Source of the DNA: a virus
DNA length: 64,000 nt
IMG/VR virus record: IMGVR_UViG_3300037011_000606
Location: 31,098-95,097 of that record
Direction: 5' to 3' (one strand)
Positions 8,967-17,608 of the stretch are shown here, one piece after another. The notes below the pieces were generated by a model, which had not been told where the DNA came from, did not search any database, and saw only the letters and a program-made list of their open reading frames with translations. The position numbers were made by a program, and so were the translations under genes. How positions within the stretch are numbered: the first letter of the stretch is position 1; the number at the start of each line of letters is the position of its first letter.

Positions 8967-9576
8967 TCCAACCTTTAACCAAAGGTCTATCTGCTAACCA
9001 ATCATAAGATGCTTCCCACCACTCCTTATTCTTCGAAGTGGTTGCCGGTTTAATCAAGGTCACCTTATCATAATCTCCAACTGGCGTAAGTCCAATCACC
9101 GTGCCATCAGAGTCCACAATATATTGAAAGGTCGCTGCTTCAAAACTCACAACATTCAGTTGCTTAATCGATAGGGATGCTTCAAAAGATGACTTCGAAG
9201 CACTAGATTCTTTAGTACTCAACCCAGTGATTATCATATTTTCAAATGAACCCAAATCACAGACAAACTTAAACATCATCTTATTGTCCCAGAGCCAAGC
9301 CAAATAGTTATACTGCTCAACTCTATTAAATACACCTTTTGCACTATAATTCCCACCTATAGGATAAGCTTCATCAGAACTCTGATAATTAGGATTAGTC
9401 ACATCTTCATAGAAGGTTATATCCAACTCAAAAGCCACTGGATCATTTGTTATATGAAAATCAACATATACGCCCTCTTCAAGAGCCGCCTGAGTAGTGC
9501 TGGCAGACAGATTGAGCGTAACCGACTTGCACCCCTTATATGTATACGTTCCTATTCTAACATTAGTATTCTTCAT
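8950..9576 (-). CDS. Tail/baseplate protein downstream of the tape measure (Dit-like position)
   Basis: This 208-residue protein starts at an ATG preceded by GGTGGG. It has a beta-rich body (GTYTYKGCKSVTLNLSAS, VAFELDITFYEDV) with an inserted FEASLSIKQLNVVSFEA segment and a tryptophan-rich tail. It follows the tape measure gene, where distal-tail or hub-assembly proteins sit. Family membership is not certain. Confidence 0.7.
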   Translation of the reverse strand: MKNTNVRIGTYTYKGCKSVTLNLSASTTQAALEEGVYVDFHITNDPVAFELDITFYEDVTNPNYQSSDEAYPIGGNYSAKGVFNRVEQYNYLAWLWDNKMMFKFVCDLGSFENMIITGLSTKESSASKSSFEASLSIKQLNVVSFEAATFQYIVDSDGTVIGLTPVGDYDKVTLIKPATTSKNKEWWEASYDWLADRPLVKGWNEYWK

Positions 9577-12159
9577 TTAACCCACCGAGCCTCTATACTG
9601 ATTGCTCAACCTCTTCATAGACTCATCGGCAGCATCCACAATAGTGCTCTTTAACTTCCTCTCTGACATAGCACCATGTATCTGTGTTCCAGACACATTA
9701 ACATTAACCACTGGAGCAAAAGCTCTCCCACTCCTCGCATTAACACTCCCTTCAAAAGAACTCCTAACACCAAATCCAACCCTTCCTTTTCCCCCTCTCA
9801 AATTGTTAATCCCCTCACCTAGAGAGTTAACGGAATCTAGAGCAGCCTCAGAATCTAACTGCATATCATGGAAGAAGGGCGAATGAGATCCACTGTTCTC
9901 ATAACTATCTCCAGTTGCCCCAAAAGCTTGAGCCAGCGAGGCCAAAGCACCAACAACTACCATTATCGAAGCGGCAATCAATATCAGAGGGTTAGCCCAT
10001 AAGGCAGCATTCAACGCCCACATTACTATAATCACTCCACCAATTATCGAAGCCAACCATCCAAGCCCACTAGCCACCAACATAATTAAGCTTGCAAACA
10101 GCATCAATGGACTTATTCTCATAACAAAGTTCATAATTCTCTGGGCATTCGAAACTGCATTAGTCGCAAACAAATACACCCAAAGTTTTTGTGCGGCTAA
10201 TACTAAAGCATCTCCATGACCCTTTAGACTAATTGCTGAAGCCCATGACCAAAATGCATGCATTTTATCAGCTGCCGCCGCAGCCCAAGCAGCAGCAGCC
10301 TTTTTAGTAAACCCAGCAGCAACCAGCTTCGACCTCACCCACAATAAGAACAATGCTGAGGCTAATATCATTACCGTAGTAGCTAATATCTTCATAGCTG
10401 TATTACCAGTATGATAAGCCTTAATCAATAGGATAAACGACGCAAACATCAATGTGAAGTATATAGTGCATATCATTAAGGGAGCTACAACTCTCCACAA
10501 TGAAGCCGCCAACATATTGGCAGACTTAGCCAACAACTTATAACTCTCTTTCATAAGAGAAGCATTATTTATCATCGCTTGCCTTCCCAATATAGCATTT
10601 GTCGATTCAATCTGAGTATTCACGACTGATTGTGCTGCTGCAACCAACACCAATGTACCTACGAAGGTCATTAGCTGACCGCCCACTTTAGCAAGAGTAG
10701 AACCCACTAACAACGAAACAGCCACCACTTGCTTAAATGCAGGAGGCAACTGATTAACTAACTTAACCAACTCCGTTAACAGACTATTCATATCCTTAAA
10801 CATGGGAGCCAAACTCTCGCCAAAGGACGCATACAATGTATTAATAGTTGCATTCAATATATCTGTCGTCCCTTTCAACGTCTTTAATCTCTCATCTACT
10901 ATCTCCCCAGCCACCGAAGCTTGTTTAACAACATCTATCCACTTCTCAGAGGTACTAGTCAACACCTTAATAATATTCTCCACACTATCTGCAGAAATAC
11001 CCATCTGCCCTAACTGTATTCTCAGATCATTAATGTCCACAGTTCTATTTTTTAGCTGCTCCTTCCACCCCATTAACACCTTAGTAACATCCCCGCCGAA
11101 CTTAACCATCAATGCTTCCTTCGCTCCTACTGCCGCGAGCCCCAACTCTGTATCTCTCAAATCCTTAACATTTGAGCTATAGAGCGCTGACCATAAGGTC
11201 AAAGCTTCAGTTCCAAATATAGATTGCAAAGCAGCATTCCTCTGAACAGTAGACAGATCCTTTAGCTTATCCTGCAACTCCTCTACTATATCAGCCATCC
11301 CTTTGAGCGACCCATCTGTTTTAAGAATCTCTAACCCATACATCTTAACAGTAGCCGCTCCACCAGCTATTGTTCCCTGAGATGCTGCAGCAATCTTCTG
11401 CAAATTGACCAATGAAATTCTTAACGCCCTACCTGCTATGCCCGCCCTAATCATATTATCTCCAGCGGTCATCAATACGGTCATAGTCTCTTCGAATGAC
11501 CAATGTGCCAAATCAGCAGCAGCTGCTACATACTTAAATGCCTCTCCCAGACTCTGAACCGTAACCACCGAAGAATTTGCAGCATATGCCAACTCTCCAG
11601 TTATGCCAGACATAGTCTGCATAATACTATTAGCATCTCTCGCTTTCATCGAAAACCCATTAAATACACCTACCGCAAGGTCAGTGGCCTCTTGAACACT
11701 AATCATGCCAACTCTGGCCAAATCCAAAACACCCTTCGTCGCAGCCATCGTCTCAGTGAGATTAAAGCCTGCCATAGCTAAGGACTGCATAGCCTGGCCA
11801 ACTTCCTTAGCAGTAAATCCAGTCTGTACGCTAAGGGCCAACATCTCCTCAGTTACCTTCCTAGTCTGTTCAGCAGTAGCCCCCAATACAGTCCCTACTA
11901 TAGAAGCTTGATACTCCACATCTGAAAATGCACTAGTCATCTGACTAACTACTTTCCCAACCGTATTCCCAATCCTATTTAAAACTCCACCCGCTGCCAT
12001 TAATCCAAAAGCCATATAAAGAAACGTGGTTCTCGACTGACTCATCTTAACGCCAGTCTCATCAAGTACATTACCAACCTGTTTAAATTGTTGCTGAGCC
12101 TGCGAGGTATTAGATGTGACTAATATATGGGCGTGCCCTGTAACACTGCTATCTGCCAT
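9577..12159 (-). CDS. Tail tape measure protein
   Basis: The protein is about 860 residues from ATG 12159, and this start codon forms a TGATG overlap with the frameshifted chaperone frame. It has the usual tape-measure plan: a helical N-terminus, a conserved region with FTAKEVGQAMQSLAMAGFN and TMSGITGELAYAANSSVVTVQSLGEAFKY, several hydrophobic segments at roughly residues 470-760, and a C-terminal VVNVNVSG strand. The family sets tail length and leaves the tail during DNA entry. The hydrophobic block probably acts in membrane passage. Length, order and motifs agree well. Confidence 0.93.
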   Translation of the reverse strand: MADSSVTGHAHILVTSNTSQAQQQFKQVGNVLDETGVKMSQSRTTFLYMAFGLMAAGGVLNRIGNTVGKVVSQMTSAFSDVEYQASIVGTVLGATAEQTRKVTEEMLALSVQTGFTAKEVGQAMQSLAMAGFNLTETMAATKGVLDLARVGMISVQEATDLAVGVFNGFSMKARDANSIMQTMSGITGELAYAANSSVVTVQSLGEAFKYVAAAADLAHWSFEETMTVLMTAGDNMIRAGIAGRALRISLVNLQKIAAASQGTIAGGAATVKMYGLEILKTDGSLKGMADIVEELQDKLKDLSTVQRNAALQSIFGTEALTLWSALYSSNVKDLRDTELGLAAVGAKEALMVKFGGDVTKVLMGWKEQLKNRTVDINDLRIQLGQMGISADSVENIIKVLTSTSEKWIDVVKQASVAGEIVDERLKTLKGTTDILNATINTLYASFGESLAPMFKDMNSLLTELVKLVNQLPPAFKQVVAVSLLVGSTLAKVGGQLMTFVGTLVLVAAAQSVVNTQIESTNAILGRQAMINNASLMKESYKLLAKSANMLAASLWRVVAPLMICTIYFTLMFASFILLIKAYHTGNTAMKILATTVMILASALFLLWVRSKLVAAGFTKKAAAAWAAAAADKMHAFWSWASAISLKGHGDALVLAAQKLWVYLFATNAVSNAQRIMNFVMRISPLMLFASLIMLVASGLGWLASIIGGVIIVMWALNAALWANPLILIAASIMVVVGALASLAQAFGATGDSYENSGSHSPFFHDMQLDSEAALDSVNSLGEGINNLRGGKGRVGFGVRSSFEGSVNARSGRAFAPVVNVNVSGTQIHGAMSERKLKSTIVDAADESMKRLSNQYRGSVG

Positions 12160-12700
12160 CAATCCATCTCCATAAATTGAAACCTGTTAAGATGATTACC
12201 GTGAGAACCACTCATTTGTTTAAACTGTCCTGACTGCATCTCATACCATTTGGTTAAGGCCAAAGCATACCTCATTGTCTTTCTTATGGGCCATGCTCTG
12301 ACCTCTTCCACATCTTTATTAAACTCTTTTGCTATGAGATAGAAGTCGTATTCATCTTCTACCTCTAACTCTGCTTTTTTCGAGCCATCTCCGTCAGGCC
12401 GAGTAACTCCTCGACTTCACCAACGAGAGTAATCCTAACCACTCCTCTCAGATCTCTCGACCAGTCAATCTTTGGCTCGATAATAACCGCCTTGAGCAAC
12501 TCCTTAGCATAAGTCTCTTGATCCATCTTTCCATCCTTATCTGTTGCTGACCTAGTCAATGCGAATATTTCCGCGCCGCCTATGTCTCTGCACTTAAACT
12601 GTATACCGAAGGCCTCGAAGGTAAAAAATTCCTCCTTATAATACAGCTTCTCGAGATCGGGCTTCGATCCCTCTGCCTCTGGGGTTTTCCCAACTACCAT
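12159..12700 (-). CDS. Tail assembly chaperone, long form made by -1 ribosomal frameshift (GT-type)
   Basis: In the -1 frame the reading continues past the short-form stop for 73 more codons (AELEVEDEYDFYLIAKEF ... RFQFMEMD) until TGA at 12161-12159. The open frame starts exactly at the slippery heptamer A AAA AAG (12380-12374 on the - strand) and has no good start codon of its own. It ends overlapping the tape measure start. The predicted fusion is about 180 residues. This is the classical G/GT arrangement of lambda-like and many other tailed phages, where the T part recruits tail tube subunits. The frameshift is inferred from sequence but fits a textbook site. Confidence 0.85.
12365..12700 (-). 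CDS. Tail assembly chaperone, short form (G-type)
   Basis: This 111-residue protein starts at an ATG preceded by GGAGGAAGG. It contains EFFTFEAFGIQFKCRDIGGAE and a helical C-terminal half, and ends MARKKQS-stop. It lies between the tail tube and tape measure genes, the standard place for the tail chaperone. The ending KKQS coincides with the slippery A AAA AAG, so most ribosomes should stop here and a minority continue into the long form. It coats the tape measure during tail assembly and is not expected in the virion. Confidence 0.85.
   Translation of the reverse strand: MVVGKTPEAEGSKPDLEKLYYKEEFFTFEAFGIQFKCRDIGGAEIFALTRSATDKDGKMDQETYAKELLKAVIIEPKIDWSRDLRGVVRITLVGEVEELLGLTEMARKKQS
12374..12380 (-). 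promoter_or_regulatory. Programmed -1 frameshift site A AAA AAG
   Basis: On the - strand the zero-frame codons are CGA AAA AAG CAG AGT TAG, so the heptamer A AAA AAG is in the correct phase for a tandem -1 slip. The -1 frame is open for 73 codons beyond it. The zero-frame stop follows only two codons later. The same heptamer drives known -1 frameshifts such as dnaX. I did not define a downstream stimulator. Confidence 0.85.
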
Positions 12701-12727
12701 ATTCCTTCCTCCTAATTATTGAGCGTG

Positions 12728-12774
12728 AAAAAAGAAAAAAGATACTACGAGATTAATTCGTATTCTCGTAGTAT
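12728..12774 (-). terminator. Strong intrinsic terminator after the tail tube gene
   Basis: On the - strand a perfect 11-bp stem ATACTACGAGA/TCTCGTAGTAT (12774-12764 with 12752-12742) is followed by CTTTTTTCTTTTTT. The 5' arm lies in the last codons of the tube gene. It probably ends most transcripts after sheath and tube, so that the chaperone and tape measure are made at lower level. Confidence 0.85.
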
Positions 12775-13190
12775 CCATATCCCGAAAACTTATACACGTA
12801 CACCGGAGCGTTCTTCTTGTCGGTCTTGAACTCTGGGAAGCCCTGCGGCATCGCAAAGTGCATACCCTTTACTTTGAAGCCATACGCTTTTTCAAAGTCG
12901 CTCTCTACAGAGATGACAAACGTCACCGGAGTCAACGATCCTTCCTTTGCCTGTTCTATCAATCCTCTCAGGTAATCATTCTCAGGCGAAGAAGCGTTCA
13001 GTGCGATTGTTGCCTCGGCCTTAGTAGAGGTATCAACGTTGAACCCCACTTCACTGACCAATCCATCAATCACAGAGGACTCGCTCGCTGGAGTTATTCC
13101 GAAACCCTCAGGAGCCACTCCCGTCATAGGTTTGCCACCTATCGTGCACTTTACCTTCTTTATGTTGAACACTTGCGCTGTATCAGCCAT
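12753..13190 (-). CDS. Tail tube protein
   Basis: This 145-residue protein begins directly after the sheath gene with GAGGTGAT before ATG. It has the tube-like pattern FNIKKVKCTIGGKPMTGVAPEGFG, VSEVGFNVDTSTKAEATIALNASS and FEKAYGFKVKGM, with alternating beta strands. The order sheath-tube-chaperone-tape measure is diagnostic. The tube forms the inner conduit of the contractile tail. It is followed by a strong terminator, which fits its high copy number. Confidence 0.85.
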   Translation of the reverse strand: MADTAQVFNIKKVKCTIGGKPMTGVAPEGFGITPASESSVIDGLVSEVGFNVDTSTKAEATIALNASSPENDYLRGLIEQAKEGSLTPVTFVISVESDFEKAYGFKVKGMHFAMPQGFPEFKTDKKNAPVYVYKFSGYGYYENTN

Positions 13191-13200
13191 TTACATCACC

Positions 13201-14523
13201 TCACACCGAGATCGCCAAGTTAATGGTGATCGACTCTATATGCCCAGTCAGATATACGGTGACATAGATGTTGTCCAGCAACCTCGCGGTCTTATCTCCC
13301 GCGGTAATATCATCGTAGTCAGGCATATTGACAACGAACCCCTTTCTGAATGTTCCATTATCCATAAAGGGCTGTTTCAGGGCGCCCAACTCGACCGCAT
13401 TCTGCAAGGTCTGCTCTATGCAAGCCTTAACCGTATCTATTCCGGACTTGTCAAACGGCACAGGGTTGTTCGCTATCAGCGTCTCCAAATCCCAGATGAT
13501 ATTCTCCTCGAGGTAGTATCTCGTTCTCGTCACATCTATGAACTTGTACGCCGATGACCCACCAGCCATCGACAAACCATCTGACGGTCTCCACATGCTC
13601 TGCTTCAGGATAAGTGCATTCTCGGATGCGGCTTCGAATGCGGTTACCTGAGACTTTGTGAACTGACTGATGCTAGCATCATGCAATCCAAGCAAGGTCT
13701 TCCACATTATCTTATCCCAAGGTTCTGTCACAGCTATCCTACCAGCCAATACCGCACCTACATCATCAGCCGCATTCGTATCCAGGTGCGCTATAGTTAT
13801 GACATTCCTCGAAGTGTAGGACAGCTTGGCATCCGTCTTAAGATCCTTCAGCTGCGTTGCCGCAACTTCATCTCCCCTGCCGCATATGGGCATTATCCAC
13901 GCATAGGTGTCCGCAATGTCCGCTATATTGGCGAGTATTCCCCAATCCTGAGGACCAGCTCCACCGTTGCCTCCAGTGCCATCAGTATACGCGCAAAAGT
14001 AGATGATATCTACTAATCGCTCGTAGTCCTTAACGGCTGTTATAAACGTAGACATAACATAGTAGTCGTAGGCAACATCTTTGGCGACAGCACCATTGAT
14101 AAATATCTGAGTTCCCTCAGTACCTATCTGTGCCTTGCTTGCTCCTGGATCCTCCGGCGGGCCTTTGTAGTCATACTCTATGGTAAAGGCAGCAATTGCC
14201 ACCGTTCCACCTTTCACAGGTCCGAAGTCCAGCGTGTGTGCAGCCCCAGCAGCAGTGTTCTCAACAGCCACCGTGGTCTTGTTTATCTTAACCGCATAGA
14301 AGTAATCTACCCCTTGTGCGATCAGATTCACGGCTGCCTTGTACACCTTGCTAGAGTTCAGGAAGTCCGTTGCTAGGTCCGCGAGGTTAGTATATCGGGT
14401 GACAGTATTCACACCCAATACCCCGCCCTCATTCTCACCTACCAGGAGAACACTCCCCCAGCTTGGCTGAACTTCTCCAGCTGCCAGAATCGTCGTATCA
14501 ACAGTTATTGGATCAACCGGCAT
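13201..14523 (-). CDS. Contractile tail sheath protein
   Basis: This 440-residue protein has the sheath organisation of small contractile-tail phages: an N-terminal arm with SWGSVLLVGENEGGVLG, a central alpha/beta domain with YERLVDIIYFCAYTD and ITIAHLDTNAADDVGAVLAGRIAV, and a C-terminal sheath domain with KFIDVTRTRYYLEENIIWDLETLIANN and a final strand SITINLAISV that can be donated to a neighbour. It is the strongest evidence for a myovirus morphology. GGTGATT precedes ATG. Codon use is more GC-rich than in neighbouring genes, as in the capsid gene, consistent with strong expression. Confidence 0.9.
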   Translation of the reverse strand: MPVDPITVDTTILAAGEVQPSWGSVLLVGENEGGVLGVNTVTRYTNLADLATDFLNSSKVYKAAVNLIAQGVDYFYAVKINKTTVAVENTAAGAAHTLDFGPVKGGTVAIAAFTIEYDYKGPPEDPGASKAQIGTEGTQIFINGAVAKDVAYDYYVMSTFITAVKDYERLVDIIYFCAYTDGTGGNGGAGPQDWGILANIADIADTYAWIMPICGRGDEVAATQLKDLKTDAKLSYTSRNVITIAHLDTNAADDVGAVLAGRIAVTEPWDKIMWKTLLGLHDASISQFTKSQVTAFEAASENALILKQSMWRPSDGLSMAGGSSAYKFIDVTRTRYYLEENIIWDLETLIANNPVPFDKSGIDTVKACIEQTLQNAVELGALKQPFMDNGTFRKGFVVNMPDYDDITAGDKTARLLDNIYVTVYLTGHIESITINLAISV

Positions 14524-14528
14524 CTAAA

Positions 14529-14882
14529 TCACCCCAGCTTAGGAGACTCTACTTTCGGCGTTCCATTCCTCTTCTGATCTACAAGCTTCTTCAGCTCGGC
14601 CGCGGACAACTTCAAGTAGTCTTTTATGCCTAGGTTTTTGGCCGCCATTCTCAGCTTCATGTCCGTAGCGTCGGGCTTGCTAGCCTCAACACTCGGAACC
14701 GACGGCTTATCTCCTTCCTTAGGCTCGACGTACTCCTTGTAGTCTATTAGGCCGATCCTCATAGCCTTCTTCATCTCATCCGTTTCCTTGTCGACAATGC
14801 ACGACTCCCCAGACATCAAGATTTTCTTTCCTGAGTTGAGCAGCTGTACATTTCGCTTCGCTGTTATTTCATACCTAACCAT
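14529..14882 (-). CDS. Small protein with C-terminal SAP/Rho-N-like helix-extended-helix
   Basis: The start is taken at ATG 14882 because GAGGTG lies 5 bases upstream, giving 117 residues. The N-terminal half is beta-rich (VRYEITAKRNVQLLNSGKK), followed by an acidic, proline-rich linker. The last ~45 residues, with KLRMAAKNLGIKDYLKLSAAELKKLVDQK, look like the helix-extended-helix motif seen in Rho N-terminal and SAP-like domains. Such proteins commonly sit between neck genes and sheath in tailed phages. The exact role is unknown. Confidence 0.75.
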   Translation of the reverse strand: MVRYEITAKRNVQLLNSGKKILMSGESCIVDKETDEMKKAMRIGLIDYKEYVEPKEGDKPSVPSVEASKPDATDMKLRMAAKNLGIKDYLKLSAAELKKLVDQKRNGTPKVESPKLG

Positions 14883-14895
14883 TTCAAACACCTCA

Positions 14896-15681
14896 CTAAT
14901 TCATCGTCATATCTTCAACTACTATTGTCTCTATTGCTTCCTTCTCTGTCAGTTCGAACAACTCTGTATACCAAACATCCATAGTGATTTGGCGTCGCCT
15001 AACCTCCTCCCCAACCACCTGAAAGTCCAAATCAGCAATATTAGATATACCTACCAGAGCAAACAAACAACCTGTAATATCTTCAGCATTATACTTGAAG
15101 AACTTCCACACATCCATAGCCAGCTGATCAGCTATTAATATCCCATTTAATTGAGCTTTAGGCAATGGTGTGCTTGACTCTGTATCCTTCGTCCAAATAT
15201 TAACTACTAATGTATCAGAGAACATCCCACCGACGTATCTCCTAACCCATGCGTGGTGATAAGTGACACTAACATCTGTATTAGTATCTGGATATGTGGG
15301 CCCTAGAAACTTAATACTCGTATGATATGGATGAGTTCCACCTGCCAACTCATACCATATTGGGTTAAGTGTAGTTACCACTCCACCTACCAACCCAACT
15401 ACCTCATCTATTTCCATTGCATAATCCATTTCTAAAACATAGGTTGAAGTTCCAGTCAAGTAGTGAACGATGCTTGTAGAATGATCTACGTGCTTAAAAT
15501 TATTATCCAAAGTTCCAGGCTTCTCCACCTGATGATTAGTATATTCTAGCGTAATCGCCGGAAATTGTTCATAGGTATACTGATTAACATACCTCTTAAC
15601 TACAGTCAGCGTCTTACCGCTAACCACGACTGAGGTTGGCAACCCCTGATATATTATCCTTTTCTGTGCTGCACTTAACAT
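14896..15681 (-). CDS. Neck/tail terminator protein
   Basis: This 261-residue beta-rich protein lies between a head-closure candidate and the sheath. It opens MLSAAQKRIIYQGLP and includes QYTYEQFPAITLEYTNHQ and a VVNIWTKDTESSTPLPKAQLNGILIADQLA helix, resembling tail terminator or tail-completion proteins in pattern and position. The last gene before the sheath module usually caps the tail at the neck. Its first codon overlaps the stop of the preceding gene. Function inferred from context. Confidence 0.65.
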   Translation of the reverse strand: MLSAAQKRIIYQGLPTSVVVSGKTLTVVKRYVNQYTYEQFPAITLEYTNHQVEKPGTLDNNFKHVDHSTSIVHYLTGTSTYVLEMDYAMEIDEVVGLVGGVVTTLNPIWYELAGGTHPYHTSIKFLGPTYPDTNTDVSVTYHHAWVRRYVGGMFSDTLVVNIWTKDTESSTPLPKAQLNGILIADQLAMDVWKFFKYNAEDITGCLFALVGISNIADLDFQVVGEEVRRRQITMDVWYTELFELTEKEAIETIVVEDMTMN

Positions 15682-16064
15682 TAATCCACCTTCGACACAC
15701 CATATAACATAACATTGAAGCTAGAATATTCCTCAATGCTATGTATCTTCCAAATTATTCCAGCAGCATCTCTCACTTTATCCCCTATCTTAAACGTTGG
15801 CAAATCATCTCCATCCTCATCTGTTTGCCCCAGCCTATAATACAATACCGAATCTCCAGTATACTTCATTCCATTTGTGCCCAAAGTCAAATTCTGGTTA
15901 AATTGAGCCACGCCAAGGGGCGTTTGGAATGAAGCTTTGAAATCTACTTCAGTCGCGGGATCCTTAACCACATACCCATCAGCATCTACAGTATCAGGGT
16001 CGTCTATTATCAAAGTGAAATCCTTTTCGAAAGGAATGAATGCGCTGCCCATATCTCCAAACAT
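15681..16064 (-). CDS. Head closure (stopper) protein
   Basis: This 127-residue protein has the compact beta-barrel pattern of head-tail stoppers: DFTLIIDDPDTVDADGYVVKDPATEV, GMKYTGDSVLYYR, and FKIGDKVRDAAGIIWKIHSIEEY. Stoppers close the packaged head and join it to the tail. Its position between the connector gene and the tail terminator supports this. GATGATTA lies before the ATG. Confidence 0.7.
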   Translation of the reverse strand: MFGDMGSAFIPFEKDFTLIIDDPDTVDADGYVVKDPATEVDFKASFQTPLGVAQFNQNLTLGTNGMKYTGDSVLYYRLGQTDEDGDDLPTFKIGDKVRDAAGIIWKIHSIEEYSSFNVMLYGVSKVD

Positions 16065-16075
16065 TTAATCATCCT

Positions 16076-17134
16076 CTAATATTCTCTCCAGCCATACTCA
16101 TGAAATGCTGGATTAGTCATATTAAACCCGCGGCTTGGATTATAAGAATGTCCCACATCCTGTAGATAGTTCATCTTCGAAGTATTCACCCACTTCTGAT
16201 AATCCATCATACTCCACTCGCCGGTCTTAAGCTTAACATCAGCTGCTTTAGACCTTATAGATTGCAGCACATAAGCTGGCTCGCGTCTATAACCTCTATC
16301 TCTATTCATTATTGCGCATTCTTTCTCCCACTCTTTAATTATAGAAGGCAATACCTTATCTAACTCCTTCATAATGGCCCCTATAATAGGCCTTCTAGGA
16401 ATATGAATCCACTTCTTCTCCATAGCTATATGCCATCCAATACTATGCAGAAAATTCCTCATCTTCGGAGTAACACCTATATCCATACCATTCTCATGTA
16501 TGCATACTAAGTCGGGCCTATTAAACACAACGTCAAATGCGGGTTCACTCCCCTCTACACCGACAATCGTTGGAGGAGTAGACAACCCACCCGATTGTAC
16601 CAACACATGACTCATACTCTCTACATTCTTACCGAAGTTATAATCAGCAACCTCATTCGGATCAGCATACGCCCAAACAGCTCTCGCCCAAGGTTTCGGG
16701 AAAGGATTCTGATACATACTATCACTATGTTCCCCTCTGCCCTTAGGTCGCAAGTTTCTATCGGGCAGATTAGTAAGGGCATACTCTAAAGTACCAACAT
16801 TCGACAACTCAATCCTTTGAGATTTAATAGATATCGTTACCCTACACAACCTATCCCACTGTGTATCTCCTAACCTTCCATCCTTAAACAAATCTATATG
16901 CATTCGGCGAATTCTATCAGCTATCTTATACAACAACCCCTTCACATTATCGAAGGTATTCTCATCAACCAAAGGTTTCTTATCAGCCGGCTTATCAGCA
17001 TGATCTGTTGAAACGAAACCATTAATCAAATCGTAGAAAAATCCGGTCCTGGTCAAACTATCTACAGTTTCAACATTGCCTGTAGTGTATACTTGCGTTG
17101 ACCATGATGCGGTACCTAGCATTGCGCCAGCCAT
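16076..17134 (-). CDS. Neck-region protein, unknown
   Basis: This 352-residue protein has an alpha/beta composition with WDRLCRVTISIKSQRIELSNVGTLEYAL, a tryptophan-rich centre, and a helical segment IGAIMKELDKVLPSIIKEWEKECAIM. No family is recognised. It sits between the adaptor and stopper genes, so a neck or tail-completion role is plausible. It is larger than most neck proteins. The ATG is preceded by GAGGGAT. Confidence 0.65.
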   Translation of the reverse strand: MAGAMLGTASWSTQVYTTGNVETVDSLTRTGFFYDLINGFVSTDHADKPADKKPLVDENTFDNVKGLLYKIADRIRRMHIDLFKDGRLGDTQWDRLCRVTISIKSQRIELSNVGTLEYALTNLPDRNLRPKGRGEHSDSMYQNPFPKPWARAVWAYADPNEVADYNFGKNVESMSHVLVQSGGLSTPPTIVGVEGSEPAFDVVFNRPDLVCIHENGMDIGVTPKMRNFLHSIGWHIAMEKKWIHIPRRPIIGAIMKELDKVLPSIIKEWEKECAIMNRDRGYRREPAYVLQSIRSKAADVKLKTGEWSMMDYQKWVNTSKMNYLQDVGHSYNPSRGFNMTNPAFHEYGWREY

Positions 17135-17168
17135 TTGGCATCCCTCGAGGGTATTCCTCTCGGAATAA

Positions 17169-17567
17169 CTACTCTAGATTATCATCTTCTCCACTTTCTA
17201 TCGGATCTTCTGGCCTATCATCAAACATAGGCGTTGAAGTACTTATAAAGACGCCACTTCCAATTATTTCGGCCCATGCGTCATCAGCGTCAGCTTTTAA
17301 CTCATTCAACTTCAATTCCCACTCATTCTTAACCTGCAAGTCACCCTGCTTTAACATTGAATACGTCTTACTTATTGCAAAAGATCGCAAGGCGGCCGTT
17401 GCCCTAATAAAACGACGAGCTCCTCTAGAAGTAACCTCATATCCCTGATCTTCCATCCAACCTTGTACATCTTCTATCTTCTGTAGGATGGTATCGTCAG
17501 TTACCTCTCCAGTACTAATGTTGTTGAGAGCAACTCTCACTTCGTTTATTGTTACATCGGTCGCCAT
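17169..17567 (-). CDS. Head-tail adaptor (gp6-like connector)
   Basis: This 132-residue protein is mostly helical: INEVRVALNNISTGEVTDDTILQKIEDVQGWMEDQGY followed by RRFIRATAALRSFAISKTYSMLKQGDLQVK (both split for description). This is the pattern of gp6/gp15-type adaptors, which bind under the portal. It is the first gene after the capsid gene and is separated from it by a terminator. The C-terminus is acidic. Confidence 0.75.
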   Translation of the reverse strand: MATDVTINEVRVALNNISTGEVTDDTILQKIEDVQGWMEDQGYEVTSRGARRFIRATAALRSFAISKTYSMLKQGDLQVKNEWELKLNELKADADDAWAEIIGSGVFISTSTPMFDDRPEDPIESGEDDNLE

Positions 17568-17581
17568 GCAAGCACCAAAAT

Positions 17582-17608
17582 AAAAAATAAGAGGACTAGT
17601 GAGTCCCC
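17582..17608 (-). terminator. Terminator after the major capsid gene
   Basis: On the - strand GGGGACT (17608-17602), loop CACT, AGTCCTC (17597-17591), then TTATTTTTTATTTT. The stem follows the capsid stop codon directly. It separates the highly expressed capsid cassette from the adaptor gene. Confidence 0.8.
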
